Positions 34,306 to 45,067 of a DNA stretch of 64,000 nt are shown one piece after another. This DNA is from Arthrobacter sp. PM3. Lineage in GTDB: Bacteria > Actinomycetota > Actinomycetes > Actinomycetales > Micrococcaceae. Where the stretch lies: contig NZ_CP022314.1 in assembly GCF_003352915.1 (NCBI RefSeq), forward strand, positions 1,983,012-2,047,011, given 5' to 3'. Each line of letters begins with the position of its first letter. Within the stretch, counting starts at the first letter, position 1. The notes below the pieces were generated by a model that was not told the origin of the DNA, made no database searches, and was given only the letters and a program-made list of their open reading frames with translations. Both the position numbers and the translations under genes were made by a program.

Positions 34306-35390
34306 GCCCGGGTCTCCTGGGGGGCCTTTGCCCCGCGGGCGGCGCTGCCGGCGGAAGCGGCGGCAGCGGCGATCGCGAGGGCGAATTCGAGATCATGGAT
34401 GAGGGTTTCGGCGTCGGGGGCCGTCTCGGTGCCGCGGGCGATGCCGGCGAGCCGGCGCCATTCGCCCTCGTAGCCGTTGTGGCCGTAGGGGCCCAGCACC
34501 GTGGTGCTGTGCTGCGTCCGGATCCGGGCCGTCGCCGAACCGGCATGCACGTAGGACGGGGTGAAATCGATGCTGAGGGCGGCGTCGTCGCCAATCGCCT
34601 CGAAGGTCCAGGACGGTTCCCACGTGCCGTTCATCGCGGCCCGGAGTTCGATCGTGGTGGCGCCGGCCCGGAGCGAGATGACGTAGCCGAACGGCTCCAC
34701 GGTTTCGGCGTGGAGGACCGCAACGTCGGCGAAGTCCGGGGTGAACCTGCGGACCAGGGGGAGGTCGTGGATGGCCAGGCCCATGACCCCGCCGGTCAGC
34801 ATGGCCCTGACAGCCTCGCCGTCGGTGGTGTCCCGCGCCGGCGGGGGAGTGCGGCCCACGATCTCGGTCGCGAAGTCCTCGAAGCGGGGGTTGGGCGGCA
34901 GGACGATCGAGGACCGGACGGTGTGGACCTGCGCCGGCAGGGTGCCCCAGGCGGCTTCCGCCGCGAGCCAGCCCGGATCAAAGGTGTGCATGGCGCCGAC
35001 GATGATCGGCACCCCGGTTTCGGCGGAGACGGCGGAGATCGCGGCGGCTTCCTCGCCGTTCATGGCAAACGGCTTCTCGCACAGGACGGCTTTCTTGCCG
35101 GCGCGGCAGGCGGCGATCACCTGAGCGGCATGGAACTGGTGCGGGCTGCAGATCGCCACGATCTCCACCGCGGGATCGGCCAGCAGTTCCTCCATGCTGG
35201 TGCCGAAGCGCGCCCCGACCCGGGCAGCCACGGATTCGGCGACCGCCGGATCCACGTCCATGACGTGGCGTACTTCCAGGATGTCCCGCAGCCGGGCAAG
35301 CGAGGGCAGGTGGATTGCCTGCGTGACGGGACCCGCCCCCAGGATCCCCACTCCCACCGGTGCGGTCGCCTCGTGTTCTTGGCTGGACAA
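34302..35390 (-). CDS. Gfo/Idh/MocA-family oxidoreductase (cluster enzyme 1)
   Basis: 362 residues. The NAD motif is VGVGILGAGPVTQAIHLPSL, the catalytic motif KAVLCEKPFAMNGEEAAAI, and the C-terminal half has GGVMGLAIHDLPLVRRF and FTPSYVHAGSATARIRTQ. It is the first gene of the leftward cluster and diverges from the ROK regulator across 182 bases. The ATG at 35390 is 4 bp overlapping with nothing upstream, so its promoter lies in 35391-35572. Confidence 0.93.
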   Translation of the reverse strand: MSSQEHEATAPVGVGILGAGPVTQAIHLPSLARLRDILEVRHVMDVDPAVAESVAARVGARFGTSMEELLADPAVEIVAICSPHQFHAAQVIAACRAGKKAVLCEKPFAMNGEEAAAISAVSAETGVPIIVGAMHTFDPGWLAAEAAWGTLPAQVHTVRSSIVLPPNPRFEDFATEIVGRTPPPARDTTDGEAVRAMLTGGVMGLAIHDLPLVRRFTPDFADVAVLHAETVEPFGYVISLRAGATTIELRAAMNGTWEPSWTFEAIGDDAALSIDFTPSYVHAGSATARIRTQHSTTVLGPYGHNGYEGEWRRLAGIARGTETAPDAETLIHDLEFALAIAAAAASAGSAARGAKAPQETRA

Positions 35391-35481
35391 GTTCGTTCAT
35401 ACTCCTTCGTAGTCCCTGAACCGTCCAGCGACAGCGGGGCTGTTTGGGTCGGTGATGTGGCTCACACCCCAAGCTAGACAC

Positions 35482-35507
35482 ACTTTTGTCGAGCGTCAAG
35501 CAAAAGT
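35482..35507. promoter_or_regulatory. Inverted repeat in the ROK / sugar-cluster divergent region
   Basis: ACTTTTG (35482-35488) and CAAAAGT (35501-35507) flank a 12-base spacer. It lies between the ROK gene start (35573) and the first catabolic gene, in an AT-rich stretch. This is the expected place for the sugar-responsive ROK repressor to act on both promoters. Confidence 0.55.
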
Positions 35508-35572
35508 TGAAAACTACGTTTCAATCTTTCCGCAGGGTGACATGCAGAAGAACTTCGTGCTATCACTTACAC

Positions 35573-36784
35573 ATGAGTGCACCCACCGGTACCGAGACCG
35601 CAGCCCCAGAGGCCGGCGGCAGCCTGTCCCGCGCCGGTGACCTCTTCCAGCTCCTCCGCGACGGCAAGGCCCGGACCCGCGCCGAACTGGCCCTCTCCAC
35701 GGGTCTGGCCCGGTCGACCGTCGCCTCGCGCATCGACGCGCTGATGCTCTCCGGGCTTGTTGGCCCCGCGGGCGAGGCGAGCTCCAGCGGCGGCAGGCCG
35801 CCGTCGCGCTTTGCGTTCAACCCGGCCGCCCGCGTGGTCCTGGCGGTGGACGTCGGGGCCACGCACCTCATCATCGCCGTCACGGACCTCAGCGGAACGG
35901 TGCTCGCCGAGCGCCGGCTGGCGCAGGACGTCGCCGCCGGTCCCGTGGTGGTCCTGGACCGTGTCATCGAGGAGGGCCTGAAGCTCCTGGCCGAGGCCGG
36001 CCGCGCGACTGCCGACCTGGCCGGCGCCGGGATCGGGCTTCCGGGGCCGGTGGAGCACGCCACCGGCATGCCGGTGAAGCCGCCGATCATGCCCGGCTGG
36101 GACGGGTTCGACGTCGTCCGCCACGTCCAGCGGTCCTTCCCGGTTCCGGTCCTGGTGGATAACGACGTGAACATCATGGCGCTGGGCGAGCGTACGGCCC
36201 ACTGGCCAGAGGACGAGAACTTCCTGTTCATCAAGGTGGCCACCGGCATCGGCGCGGGCATCATCAGCAGCGGCGAGCTCCAGCGCGGGGCCAACGGAAC
36301 CGCCGGCGACCTCGGCCACGTCCGGGTCCCTCGCGGCGATGACGTGCTGTGCCGGTGCGGGAACTACGGCTGCCTCGAGGCCCTCGCATCGGGGCCCGCC
36401 GTCGCCAAGGCCCTGACGCAGCAAGGCCTGCCGGCGCACGACGGCGGAGATGTCCTGCGCCTTGTCGCCGAGGGGAACCTGCAGGCGATCCAGGCGCTGC
36501 GGCAGGCCGGCCGCGACCTCGGCGACGTCCTCTCCACGGTGGTCAACCTGCTGAACCCGTCGGTGATCGTGATCGGCGGAAGCCTCGGCCAGGCCGGGGA
36601 GCATCTGATGGCCGGGGTCCGGGAAGTGGTCTACCGGCGCTCGCTGCCGCTGGCCACGACCCACTTGCGGATCGGGTTGTCCCGGGCCGGGGACCAGGCG
36701 GCCATCCTCGGCGCCAGCCAGATGGTCACCCAGCACGTCCTCTCGCCCGCCGTGATTGAGGCGACCCTGCAGGCCACGGGCTAG
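35573..36784 (+). CDS. ROK-family transcriptional regulator
   Basis: 403 residues from the ATG at 35573; a TTG start at 35486 would run through the operator repeat. The N-terminal winged HTH is FQLLRDGKARTRAELALSTGLARSTVASRIDALMLSGLVG. The ROK sugar-kinase-like domain has VLAVDVGATHLIIAVTD and the zinc-finger signature CRCGNYGCLEALASG. The protein likely senses the sugar imported by the divergent operon (XylR/NagC-type). No good ribosome binding site precedes the ATG, so a leaderless mRNA is possible. Confidence 0.92.
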   Translation: MSAPTGTETAAPEAGGSLSRAGDLFQLLRDGKARTRAELALSTGLARSTVASRIDALMLSGLVGPAGEASSSGGRPPSRFAFNPAARVVLAVDVGATHLIIAVTDLSGTVLAERRLAQDVAAGPVVVLDRVIEEGLKLLAEAGRATADLAGAGIGLPGPVEHATGMPVKPPIMPGWDGFDVVRHVQRSFPVPVLVDNDVNIMALGERTAHWPEDENFLFIKVATGIGAGIISSGELQRGANGTAGDLGHVRVPRGDDVLCRCGNYGCLEALASGPAVAKALTQQGLPAHDGGDVLRLVAEGNLQAIQALRQAGRDLGDVLSTVVNLLNPSVIVIGGSLGQAGEHLMAGVREVVYRRSLPLATTHLRIGLSRAGDQAAILGASQMVTQHVLSPAVIEATLQATG

Positions 36785-36906
36785 GCTGTTCCTGTCGTCT
36801 CGGCCTCGCGCCAGCGTCACATTCCCGGGGTGCTGCAGTGGCCCGTGATAGCAATGGGACTGATGAAACCATATTTCTGCCCGGTTCCCGAGCCACGGCC
36901 CACCTC

Positions 36907-38097
36907 ATGAGCGACCCCGCCCGGGCACCGCGCGGCTGGCTCCTCATGCTCGCGATCGGGCTTATCGCCCTGAACATGCGCGGCCCGCTCGTGGCCGTGG
37001 CCCCGGTGGTCGCGCAGATGCAGGCGGACCTCGGCTTCACGCCGGTGGAACTGGGATTCCTGACCGGCATCCCGGTCCTGTGCTTTGCCCTCGCCGCGCC
37101 GCTGGCCTCCCTGGCCGGCCGCAAGCTGGGCCCCGAATTCGCGATCACGCTGACCCTGCTCGGTGTGCTCCTGGGCGTCGTGGTCCGCTCGGCAGGCGGG
37201 GGCGCGCTCGTCATGCTGGGCACCGTGATCCTTGGCGTCGCCATCACGATCGGCAACATCGTGGTGCCGCTGATCATCCGCCGCGACTTCACCCCCGGCC
37301 GCCAAGGCGCGGCGATGGGCACCTACACCGCGGCGCTGAACATTGGGTCATTCCTGACCTCCATGGTGTCCGCGCCGCTGGCCGAACTGCTGGGTTGGCG
37401 GCCCGCGATTGCCGCGAGCGGGCTCTTCGCGGTGTCGGCCGGCGCCGTCTGGGTGATCGCCGTCGGCCGGCGGGCGGCGTTCATTCCGACGGCCGTCCCG
37501 GCGGCGGACCCGGGACGCCCGGGAGGCAAGCTCACCTCACGGTGGATCACCGCGGCCCTGACCTTCGGGTTCGCCGGGCAGGCGTTCTCCTACTACGGCG
37601 TCACCGCCTGGCTGCCGAGCCTGCTCGCGGACGAACTCGGCATGGCGCCCTCGGCCGCCGGAGCGGGGTCCTCGCTCTTCCAGATCCTGGCAATCGTCGG
37701 CGGACTCGGCGTCCCGCTGGCGGCCCGTTTCGCCAGTACGACGGCGGTCGGCCTCACCCTGGGGCTGCTGTGGCTCACCGTGCCCCTGGGCCTGCTGTTC
37801 GCGCCGGAACTGTGGTGGCTGTGGTGCTCGCTCGGCGGGGTGGCCCAGGGCGGCGGCATCACGCTGATCTTCCTCGCCATCATCCGGCTGGCCCGGGACC
37901 AGGCGTCTGCGGCCCGGATGTCCGCCGTCGTCCAGGGCACCGGGTACTCGTTCGGCGCGGTGGCGCCGACCCTCCTGGGCTACGTGCACGGGGTCACCGG
38001 CGCCTGGACCGGGCCGCTGCTGCTGATCCTCGGCTCCGTGGCCGCCTTCATCCTGGGCACCTCGCTCTCGCTGAGCCGCGTGCCCAAACCGCGCTAG
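36907..38097 (+). CDS. CynX/NimT-type MFS transporter
   Basis: About 396 residues with 12 membrane segments. The segment GLIALNMRGPLVAVAPVVAQMQADLG at the start and the repeat-related GAMTLRDF-like APLASLAGRKLGPEF are typical of the CynX (cyanate permease) subfamily of MFS. A GTG at 36838 could add 23 residues; the ATG is the usual position for the first helix. Substrate unknown. It ends at a stop shared with the edge of a compositionally different segment. Confidence 0.88.
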   Translation: MSDPARAPRGWLLMLAIGLIALNMRGPLVAVAPVVAQMQADLGFTPVELGFLTGIPVLCFALAAPLASLAGRKLGPEFAITLTLLGVLLGVVVRSAGGGALVMLGTVILGVAITIGNIVVPLIIRRDFTPGRQGAAMGTYTAALNIGSFLTSMVSAPLAELLGWRPAIAASGLFAVSAGAVWVIAVGRRAAFIPTAVPAADPGRPGGKLTSRWITAALTFGFAGQAFSYYGVTAWLPSLLADELGMAPSAAGAGSSLFQILAIVGGLGVPLAARFASTTAVGLTLGLLWLTVPLGLLFAPELWWLWCSLGGVAQGGGITLIFLAIIRLARDQASAARMSAVVQGTGYSFGAVAPTLLGYVHGVTGAWTGPLLLILGSVAAFILGTSLSLSRVPKPR

Positions 38098-38165
38098 GCG
38101 AGGATTTCGCCGGGGCCATACTCGACGGCGGCGCCGTCGGCGGGCTCTGGGATCGTAGGTGTCAC
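38094..38165 (-). pseudogene. Possible 3' remnant of an older gene (24 codons)
   Basis: Read leftward there is an open stretch VTPTIPEPADGAAVEYGPGEILA followed by TAG. It has host-like GC-rich codons, unlike the DUF6492 gene immediately upstream, whose stop overlaps its GTG by two bases. It could be the tail of a gene lost when the 38.2-43 kb segment arrived. It could also be chance. Confidence 0.25.
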
Positions 38166-39097
38166 GCCGACATTGGGTTCTCGTATTCCATGAACCACTC
38201 AGCATCCTCATCGGCCGTCAACAGCTCGGTTCCCCACAACTCAACGATGAGGTCCCGCTGCGCACCAGTCAACCGCCGAAGACGCCGACGGTGAAGCCCG
38301 AACATCGCAACCCTATCGGCCCGCGCAGACTCAAGTAGCGCCAGAAATTCACTGGACCGGCGCGGGTACTTGGTGAACAGCGTCACAGCCATCTTGTCGC
38401 TGTGCTCGTACAGCCCCTCCTTGCCTGTCACAACCAAATAGGCCCAGTAAAGGTAGAACTCCGTAGCCGTAGACAGCTCAACCTCGAGAATGTCTCCAAA
38501 AGCCGTACCAGCATGCCTGGACTCAAGGTCCGACATCATCTCCCGAACGGTGCCCGTGTCCATGAGGTAAGGAGTGATGGTAGGCATCGCGGCCCCTGAG
38601 AGCCCCGAAGCCCGATCCGCTGCCCCGAACAATCCGAAAGATGCTTCTATCAAGGCACGTTGAGCCTTGGAAGCGGGGCGCCGGATCGTCTTGATCGCGG
38701 TCTCGGTAAAGAAATCACTGACTAGGGTGCGGTGTATGAAGTGGTTTTTAGCGTCCAGCACAAGGTAGTAGCGGGAGGCCAGATTGGCCGCCACTACTAG
38801 CTTCAGGAGTTGCTGACCGTGCCAGCCCTGCGGGTCGTTATCGGGCAGTAGGTCGATTGCTGGCACATACTCGATCTTCGCCGCCAGCTCGGACGAGATC
38901 CTGGTCTCAACGTTGGATCTTAGGAACGCCTCGACCGCAGCATTGTCCTGACCGTTCAAGACAACGATGTACCGGCCAATATTCTCGTGGTCCAGAAGAC
39001 GGTCCACCGAAATAATCTGAAGGACAGCAAGCCGCGCATCGCCCTCGAACGTCACAGTCACAAGGTCAACATCACTGGGTTCAAGGTGCACCGCCAA
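38162..39097 (-). CDS. DUF6492 glycosyltransferase-like protein
   Basis: 311 residues. The block FEGDARLAVLQIISVDRLL, YIVVLNGQ, WHGQQLLKLVVAANLASRYYLVLDAKNHFI and TPYLMDTGTVREM match DUF6492 proteins, which have a GT-A-like fold and sit in polysaccharide loci. The codons are visibly AT-richer than those of neighbours, suggesting transfer. No signal peptide. Substrate unknown. Confidence 0.82.
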   Translation of the reverse strand: MAVHLEPSDVDLVTVTFEGDARLAVLQIISVDRLLDHENIGRYIVVLNGQDNAAVEAFLRSNVETRISSELAAKIEYVPAIDLLPDNDPQGWHGQQLLKLVVAANLASRYYLVLDAKNHFIHRTLVSDFFTETAIKTIRRPASKAQRALIEASFGLFGAADRASGLSGAAMPTITPYLMDTGTVREMMSDLESRHAGTAFGDILEVELSTATEFYLYWAYLVVTGKEGLYEHSDKMAVTLFTKYPRRSSEFLALLESARADRVAMFGLHRRRLRRLTGAQRDLIVELWGTELLTADEDAEWFMEYENPMSA

Positions 39098-39111
39098 AGA
39101 CTAACAGAGAC

Positions 39112-39400
39112 TTATCCGCCTCTTCCGGGGTACGGCGAGGCGAGGCCTCCTGCAGTCAGCTCGGTGCGGAGACGCCCGACCAAGTAGGCACTCGCGCGCG
39201 CCCACGTAGGGGTCAAGTAGTGCCACGGACCGGGCACAGGCAGCCCCCTAAAAGTCGAGTAGGCGCCACTCGGGTGCCCTTGGACCCCCGCTCTTACGCT
39301 CCTGAGTACTGGGTTAGTCAAATCAATGTACTGATCAGAAACGGGTCTCAGCCATGCGTGATCAAACAAAACCACGGGGTTTCTACGCCCATTTTCCGGG
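39112..39400 (-). pseudogene. Possible gene remnant under the start of the LGFP gene
   Basis: An open leftward frame reads FDHAWLRPVSDQYIDLTNPVLRSV, then SGAYSTFRGLPVPGPWHYLTPTWARASAYLVGRLRTELTAGG, which looks like natural protein. Further upstream the frame becomes Arg-rich shadow sequence, so no intact gene can be drawn. It occupies the 256 bases between the DUF6492 and LGFP genes. Confidence 0.3.
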
Positions 39401-42400
39401 CCGTCGGCGCCGTCAACGTATGGCTGGGGCGGCTCGCCTCCGGCACCACCGGCCTGGCAAAAGCCCCATAACTTCGTCCCCGCAACGCCTGCGGTCGCGG
39501 GGCGCCTGGGCAGCCTCAATAACAATGTCCCTCGCATTCGCAGGGCTGTGCACCAGCGGGATTGCCGCAGCCGACGTGGGCACGATCGCCAACGACTCCC
39601 TGCGGACGGGCTGGGATCGCGACGAGACCGTTCTCTCGCCGTCATCTGTGGCATCCTCGAACTTCGGTCGGCTATTCTCCGCCACCGTGGACGGGCAGGT
39701 TTACGCCCAGCCGTTGGTGGTCGGGGGCACCGTGGTTGCCGCGACTGAGAACAACGCGGTTTACGGGCTGGACAGCGAGACGGGCGCGGCCAAGTGGACG
39801 CGCAAGCTCGGGCCGGCGTGGCCAGCGTCCACCGTGAACTGCGGTGACCTGACGCCCAATATCGGAGTTACTTCCACCCCGGTCTATGACCCGGCATCGA
39901 AGAGCATCTTCCTGCTGGCGAAGACGAATGACGGAGCCAGTAAGCAGTTCCCGCACTGGTACATGCACAAACTGGATGTGGCGACCGGCGCGGAGAGGCC
40001 AGGGTTCCCCGTCACAATCCAAGGCTCCCCGACAAATGACCCCGGCCGTCCGTTCAACCCAATGACGGCGATGCAGCGCCCGGGGTTGCTGCTCTTGGAC
40101 GGCGTGGTTTATGCAGGGTTCGCCAGCCACTGCGACTACACCCCCTTCGTCGGCTATGTCGTCGGCGTATCGACAGCCGGCAAGCAGACGACGATGTGGG
40201 CGACAGAGTCAGGGAACGCCAACGCGGAGGGCGGCATTTGGCAGTCCGGCGGGGGACTCGTCTCCGACGGCCCCGGTCAGATCCTGCTGGCGACCGGCAA
40301 CGGCATCTCCCCGAGTCCCGGCCCGGGCTCGAAGCCTCCCACCACCCTGGCCGAGGCTGTGGTCCGGCTCCGGGTGGGCACCGACGGCAACCTGAAGCCA
40401 ACGGACTTCTTCAGTCCGGCCGACAACGCCAGGCTGAACCGCAACGACGCCGACCTGGGAGCCGGAGCCCCCCTCGCGATTCCCGACGGCTACGGCACAG
40501 CGAGGTACCCCCATCTGATGGCGCAAGTCGGCAAAGACGGCCGGGTCTACCTGTTGGACCGGGACAACCTGGGCGGCATGGCGCAGGGGCCCGGTGGTAC
40601 CGATGCCGTTCTCGACATAGCCGGTCCGTACAACGGGGTGTGGGGCAAGCCTGCGTTCTTTGGGAGCAGTAGCGGCGGCTATATCTACGTCGTAGAGAGC
40701 AACGGATACCTTCGGGCGTTCAAGTTGGTGACTAGCGCCGCGGGTAGCGTCAGCCTCGCCGCCGTCGGGACCTCCGCCGGAACATTCGGGTTCAGCTCCG
40801 GTTCGCCTGTGGTGACGTCATCCGGCAAAGACGGGTCCTCCGCCCTTGTCTGGGTGGTCTATGTCAGCGGAGGAACGGGCGCGGGTGCGGAACTGCGGGC
40901 CTACAAGGCAATCCCGGACAGCACGGGCCAGCTCAAAGAGGTTTTCAGCGCCCCCCTGGGGATCGGCGCCAAGTTCTCCTCGGTGGCAACCGATAAGGGC
41001 CGTGTGTACGTCGGCACCCGCGACGGGCACGTGCTCGGGTTCGGCGCCCCAACAACGGCGGCAGTAGGAGCTAAGGACACCGATCTGGGCTACACCAAGG
41101 TGGGTACCGCTGCAGCCGGAACCATTACAGTCACCGCATCCCGGACCGTGACGATTAGTTCCATCACCACAGGTGCACCGTTTAAGATTGGAACCTCGCT
41201 GACGCTGCCTCGGAAGGTGTCTAAAGGCGGAAGTCTCGCGGTCCCTGTGACGTTCTCGCCCGCAGCAGCCGGACAGGTTGACGGCACGCTGACCGTCAAG
41301 ACCACGGACGGGGAGACCGTCCTCCTCGGCGTCCACGCCGTTGGTACGAAGGACGGCCTGGGCGCGACCCCGGCCCTGATCCAATACACCGATGTGCCAA
41401 CGAAGACAACCAGCCGGCAGACGATCAACATCGTCAACACCGGCACAACCGCCGTCAAGCTCACCCGCGTCACCCTCCCAGTCGACGCGGCGCTGAAAGT
41501 GGATGCAAGCACGGTGCCGGTCGTGGGCCAGACGATCCAACCCCTCGGCTCAGTGCCGGTGTCCCTGACCTTCAGCCCTACAACGGCTAAGCCGGTGACC
41601 GACTCTCTAGCGGTCGTCAGCGACCGCGGCGGGGTGACCGTCAAAATTACCGCGACGGCGATCTCCGGAACAGCGCACCTGGAGGTGCCGCGCACTCTGG
41701 ACTTTGGCGATGTCCCCGTCGGGACATCGGTTACCCGGGTTTTTCCGATCAAGAACACCGGAAACATCCCGATGACCATAACTAAGGCGAAAGCGCCGCA
41801 GGGGGTCTTCTCCACGGCAACTCCCATTTCCGAGGGCTTAAAGGTCCCTGCCGGTGAGACTGCCTACCAGACAGTGACCTTTGCGCCGTCGGCCGTTGGG
41901 CAAGCCGGGACGAGCGAGACCTTTTACCTGGTCACCGCCGATGACGGCCAGGCCGCCCAGAAAGTCATGCTCACAGGGAGGGGCACCGACGACCCCATCG
42001 CCGCCTACGGGTGGAAGATCAATGCCGGCCGCCCGGGGACGATCCTGGGCCGGATGCTGACCTCCGAGTACCCCGTGGCGGGAGGGAAGTGCCAGGACTA
42101 CAACGGGGGCATGATCTGCTGGTCAGCCAAGACCGGGGCCCATGCAGTGCTCGGTGAGATCAGCAAACGCTACAGGGCCGCCGGCGGTCCGGCCGGCGTC
42201 CTGGGCTTCCCCATTTCCGACCAGAAAGCTTCACCGGACAAAGTAGGCCGTTACAGTGATTTCGCCGGCTCGGGCGGATCTTCGATCTACTACTCCCCGA
42301 CCACCGGAGCGCACTTTGTTCTGGGCTCGATCCGGTCCAAATGGATGGCACTGGGTGCGGAGACCGGGCCGCTGGGGTATCCGACCACCGATGAGAAGCG

Positions 42401-42989
42401 CGCGCCCGACGGGAGGGGACGGTACAACCATTTCTCCGGTGCCGGCGGGGCATCGATCTACTGGACGCCAACTACAAAGGCGCACTCGGTGACAGGGGCG
42501 GTCCGAACCAAGTGGGCGTCGCTGGGCTGGGAGACGGGCCTGGGCTATCCGACCACCGACACGACGACTTCGGCCGACAAGGTGGGGAAGTACAACCACT
42601 TCTCAGGTAAGGATGGAAGCTCGATCTTCTGGTCACCTAAGACCGGCGCGCACTCCGTCATGGGATCAATACGAGCCAAGTGGGCGTCGCTGGGCTGGGA
42701 GACAGGTCTGCTGGGTTATCCGATCACGGATGAGAAGCGCGCGCCCGACGGGCGGGGGCGGTACAACCATTTCTCCGGTGCCGGCGGGGCATCGATCTAC
42801 TGGACGAACCGTACCGGGGCGCACTCGGTGTACGGTGCGATCCGTTCGAAGTGGGCGTCGCTCGGCTGGGAGACGAGTCGGCTGGGGTACCCCACGAGGG
42901 ACTCGTACACGGTATCCGTCGGCCGGGCAACGGATTTTCAGCGTGGACGGCTGACGTGGCATGCCGCTGCCAGGAAAGTCACCGGGTAG
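39354..42989 (+). CDS. Large secreted PQQ-like propeller, choice-of-anchor-D and LGFP-repeat protein
   Basis: 1211 residues. A signal peptide (hydrophobic about 51-73, ending AAA) follows a long Arg-rich start, so a later ATG at 39420 may be the true start. The N-terminal 500 residues form a PQQ-like beta-propeller (GQVYAQPLVVGGTVVAATENNAVYGLD and similar blades). Ig-like ASH/choice-of-anchor D modules follow (LDFGDVPVGTSVTRVFPIKNTGN). About five LGFP repeats (LGWETGLLGYPITDE) end the protein; in mycobacterial relatives LGFP repeats bind the cell wall. Adhesion or surface scaffolding is likely. The repeat at 42390-42467 recurs at 42729-42806, a 339-bp (113-residue) offset. Confidence 0.88.
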   Translation: MRDQTKPRGFYAHFPGRRRRQRMAGAARLRHHRPGKSPITSSPQRLRSRGAWAASITMSLAFAGLCTSGIAAADVGTIANDSLRTGWDRDETVLSPSSVASSNFGRLFSATVDGQVYAQPLVVGGTVVAATENNAVYGLDSETGAAKWTRKLGPAWPASTVNCGDLTPNIGVTSTPVYDPASKSIFLLAKTNDGASKQFPHWYMHKLDVATGAERPGFPVTIQGSPTNDPGRPFNPMTAMQRPGLLLLDGVVYAGFASHCDYTPFVGYVVGVSTAGKQTTMWATESGNANAEGGIWQSGGGLVSDGPGQILLATGNGISPSPGPGSKPPTTLAEAVVRLRVGTDGNLKPTDFFSPADNARLNRNDADLGAGAPLAIPDGYGTARYPHLMAQVGKDGRVYLLDRDNLGGMAQGPGGTDAVLDIAGPYNGVWGKPAFFGSSSGGYIYVVESNGYLRAFKLVTSAAGSVSLAAVGTSAGTFGFSSGSPVVTSSGKDGSSALVWVVYVSGGTGAGAELRAYKAIPDSTGQLKEVFSAPLGIGAKFSSVATDKGRVYVGTRDGHVLGFGAPTTAAVGAKDTDLGYTKVGTAAAGTITVTASRTVTISSITTGAPFKIGTSLTLPRKVSKGGSLAVPVTFSPAAAGQVDGTLTVKTTDGETVLLGVHAVGTKDGLGATPALIQYTDVPTKTTSRQTINIVNTGTTAVKLTRVTLPVDAALKVDASTVPVVGQTIQPLGSVPVSLTFSPTTAKPVTDSLAVVSDRGGVTVKITATAISGTAHLEVPRTLDFGDVPVGTSVTRVFPIKNTGNIPMTITKAKAPQGVFSTATPISEGLKVPAGETAYQTVTFAPSAVGQAGTSETFYLVTADDGQAAQKVMLTGRGTDDPIAAYGWKINAGRPGTILGRMLTSEYPVAGGKCQDYNGGMICWSAKTGAHAVLGEISKRYRAAGGPAGVLGFPISDQKASPDKVGRYSDFAGSGGSSIYYSPTTGAHFVLGSIRSKWMALGAETGPLGYPTTDEKRAPDGRGRYNHFSGAGGASIYWTPTTKAHSVTGAVRTKWASLGWETGLGYPTTDTTTSADKVGKYNHFSGKDGSSIFWSPKTGAHSVMGSIRAKWASLGWETGLLGYPITDEKRAPDGRGRYNHFSGAGGASIYWTNRTGAHSVYGAIRSKWASLGWETSRLGYPTRDSYTVSVGRATDFQRGRLTWHAAARKVTG

Positions 42990-43008
42990 CTGAAGCGCCG
43001 GACAACAA

Positions 43009-43043
43009 TTGAGGCCCATGTTTACCGAAAACATGGGCCTCAA
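43009..43043. terminator. Hairpin terminator between the LGFP gene and aceB
   Basis: TTGAGGCCCATGTTT and AAAACATGGGCCTCAA form a long stem with an ACCG loop between two convergent genes. The central A/T-rich part favours bidirectional termination. Confidence 0.8.
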
Positions 43044-43156
43044 CCTTCATCCCGACGCCGTTGTCGAGCTGCAGGGTGTTCCGTTGCTGGGCTGCCACCC
43101 GGATCTCGGGCTGCCTGTTGCGAAGGGCGGGCAGCCCAGCGGACGGAGTTCTTTCG

Positions 43157-44821
<1,665 letters not shown>

Positions 44822-45067
44822 TTCGGTCTCCTTGGAGAATCAGACGGTTCGACGACGGCCGGCAGGACGGGATTGGGGCCGAAAAAGGCAATCCTCCGCG
44901 TGCTATTCCCCATCCCCGCCCTTGGTCCTCGCAGAGCTCGGACGGGCGGGGACAGGGCCCCTTTTACGCACGCTTCCGGATCGCCTTTCCCGGCCCCGGT
45001 GCGGTGGCGGCCGTCGTCGTGCCTTCCAGTGAGCGACGTGAACAGCTCACCTTAGGCGGGGAAGTTT

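Noticed and set aside
22734..36784. C-glycoside deglycosidase (DgpBC/CarBC) locus
   Set aside because: The TIM-barrel partner is present but no small beta-subunit-like gene is seen, so this more specific label is not justified.
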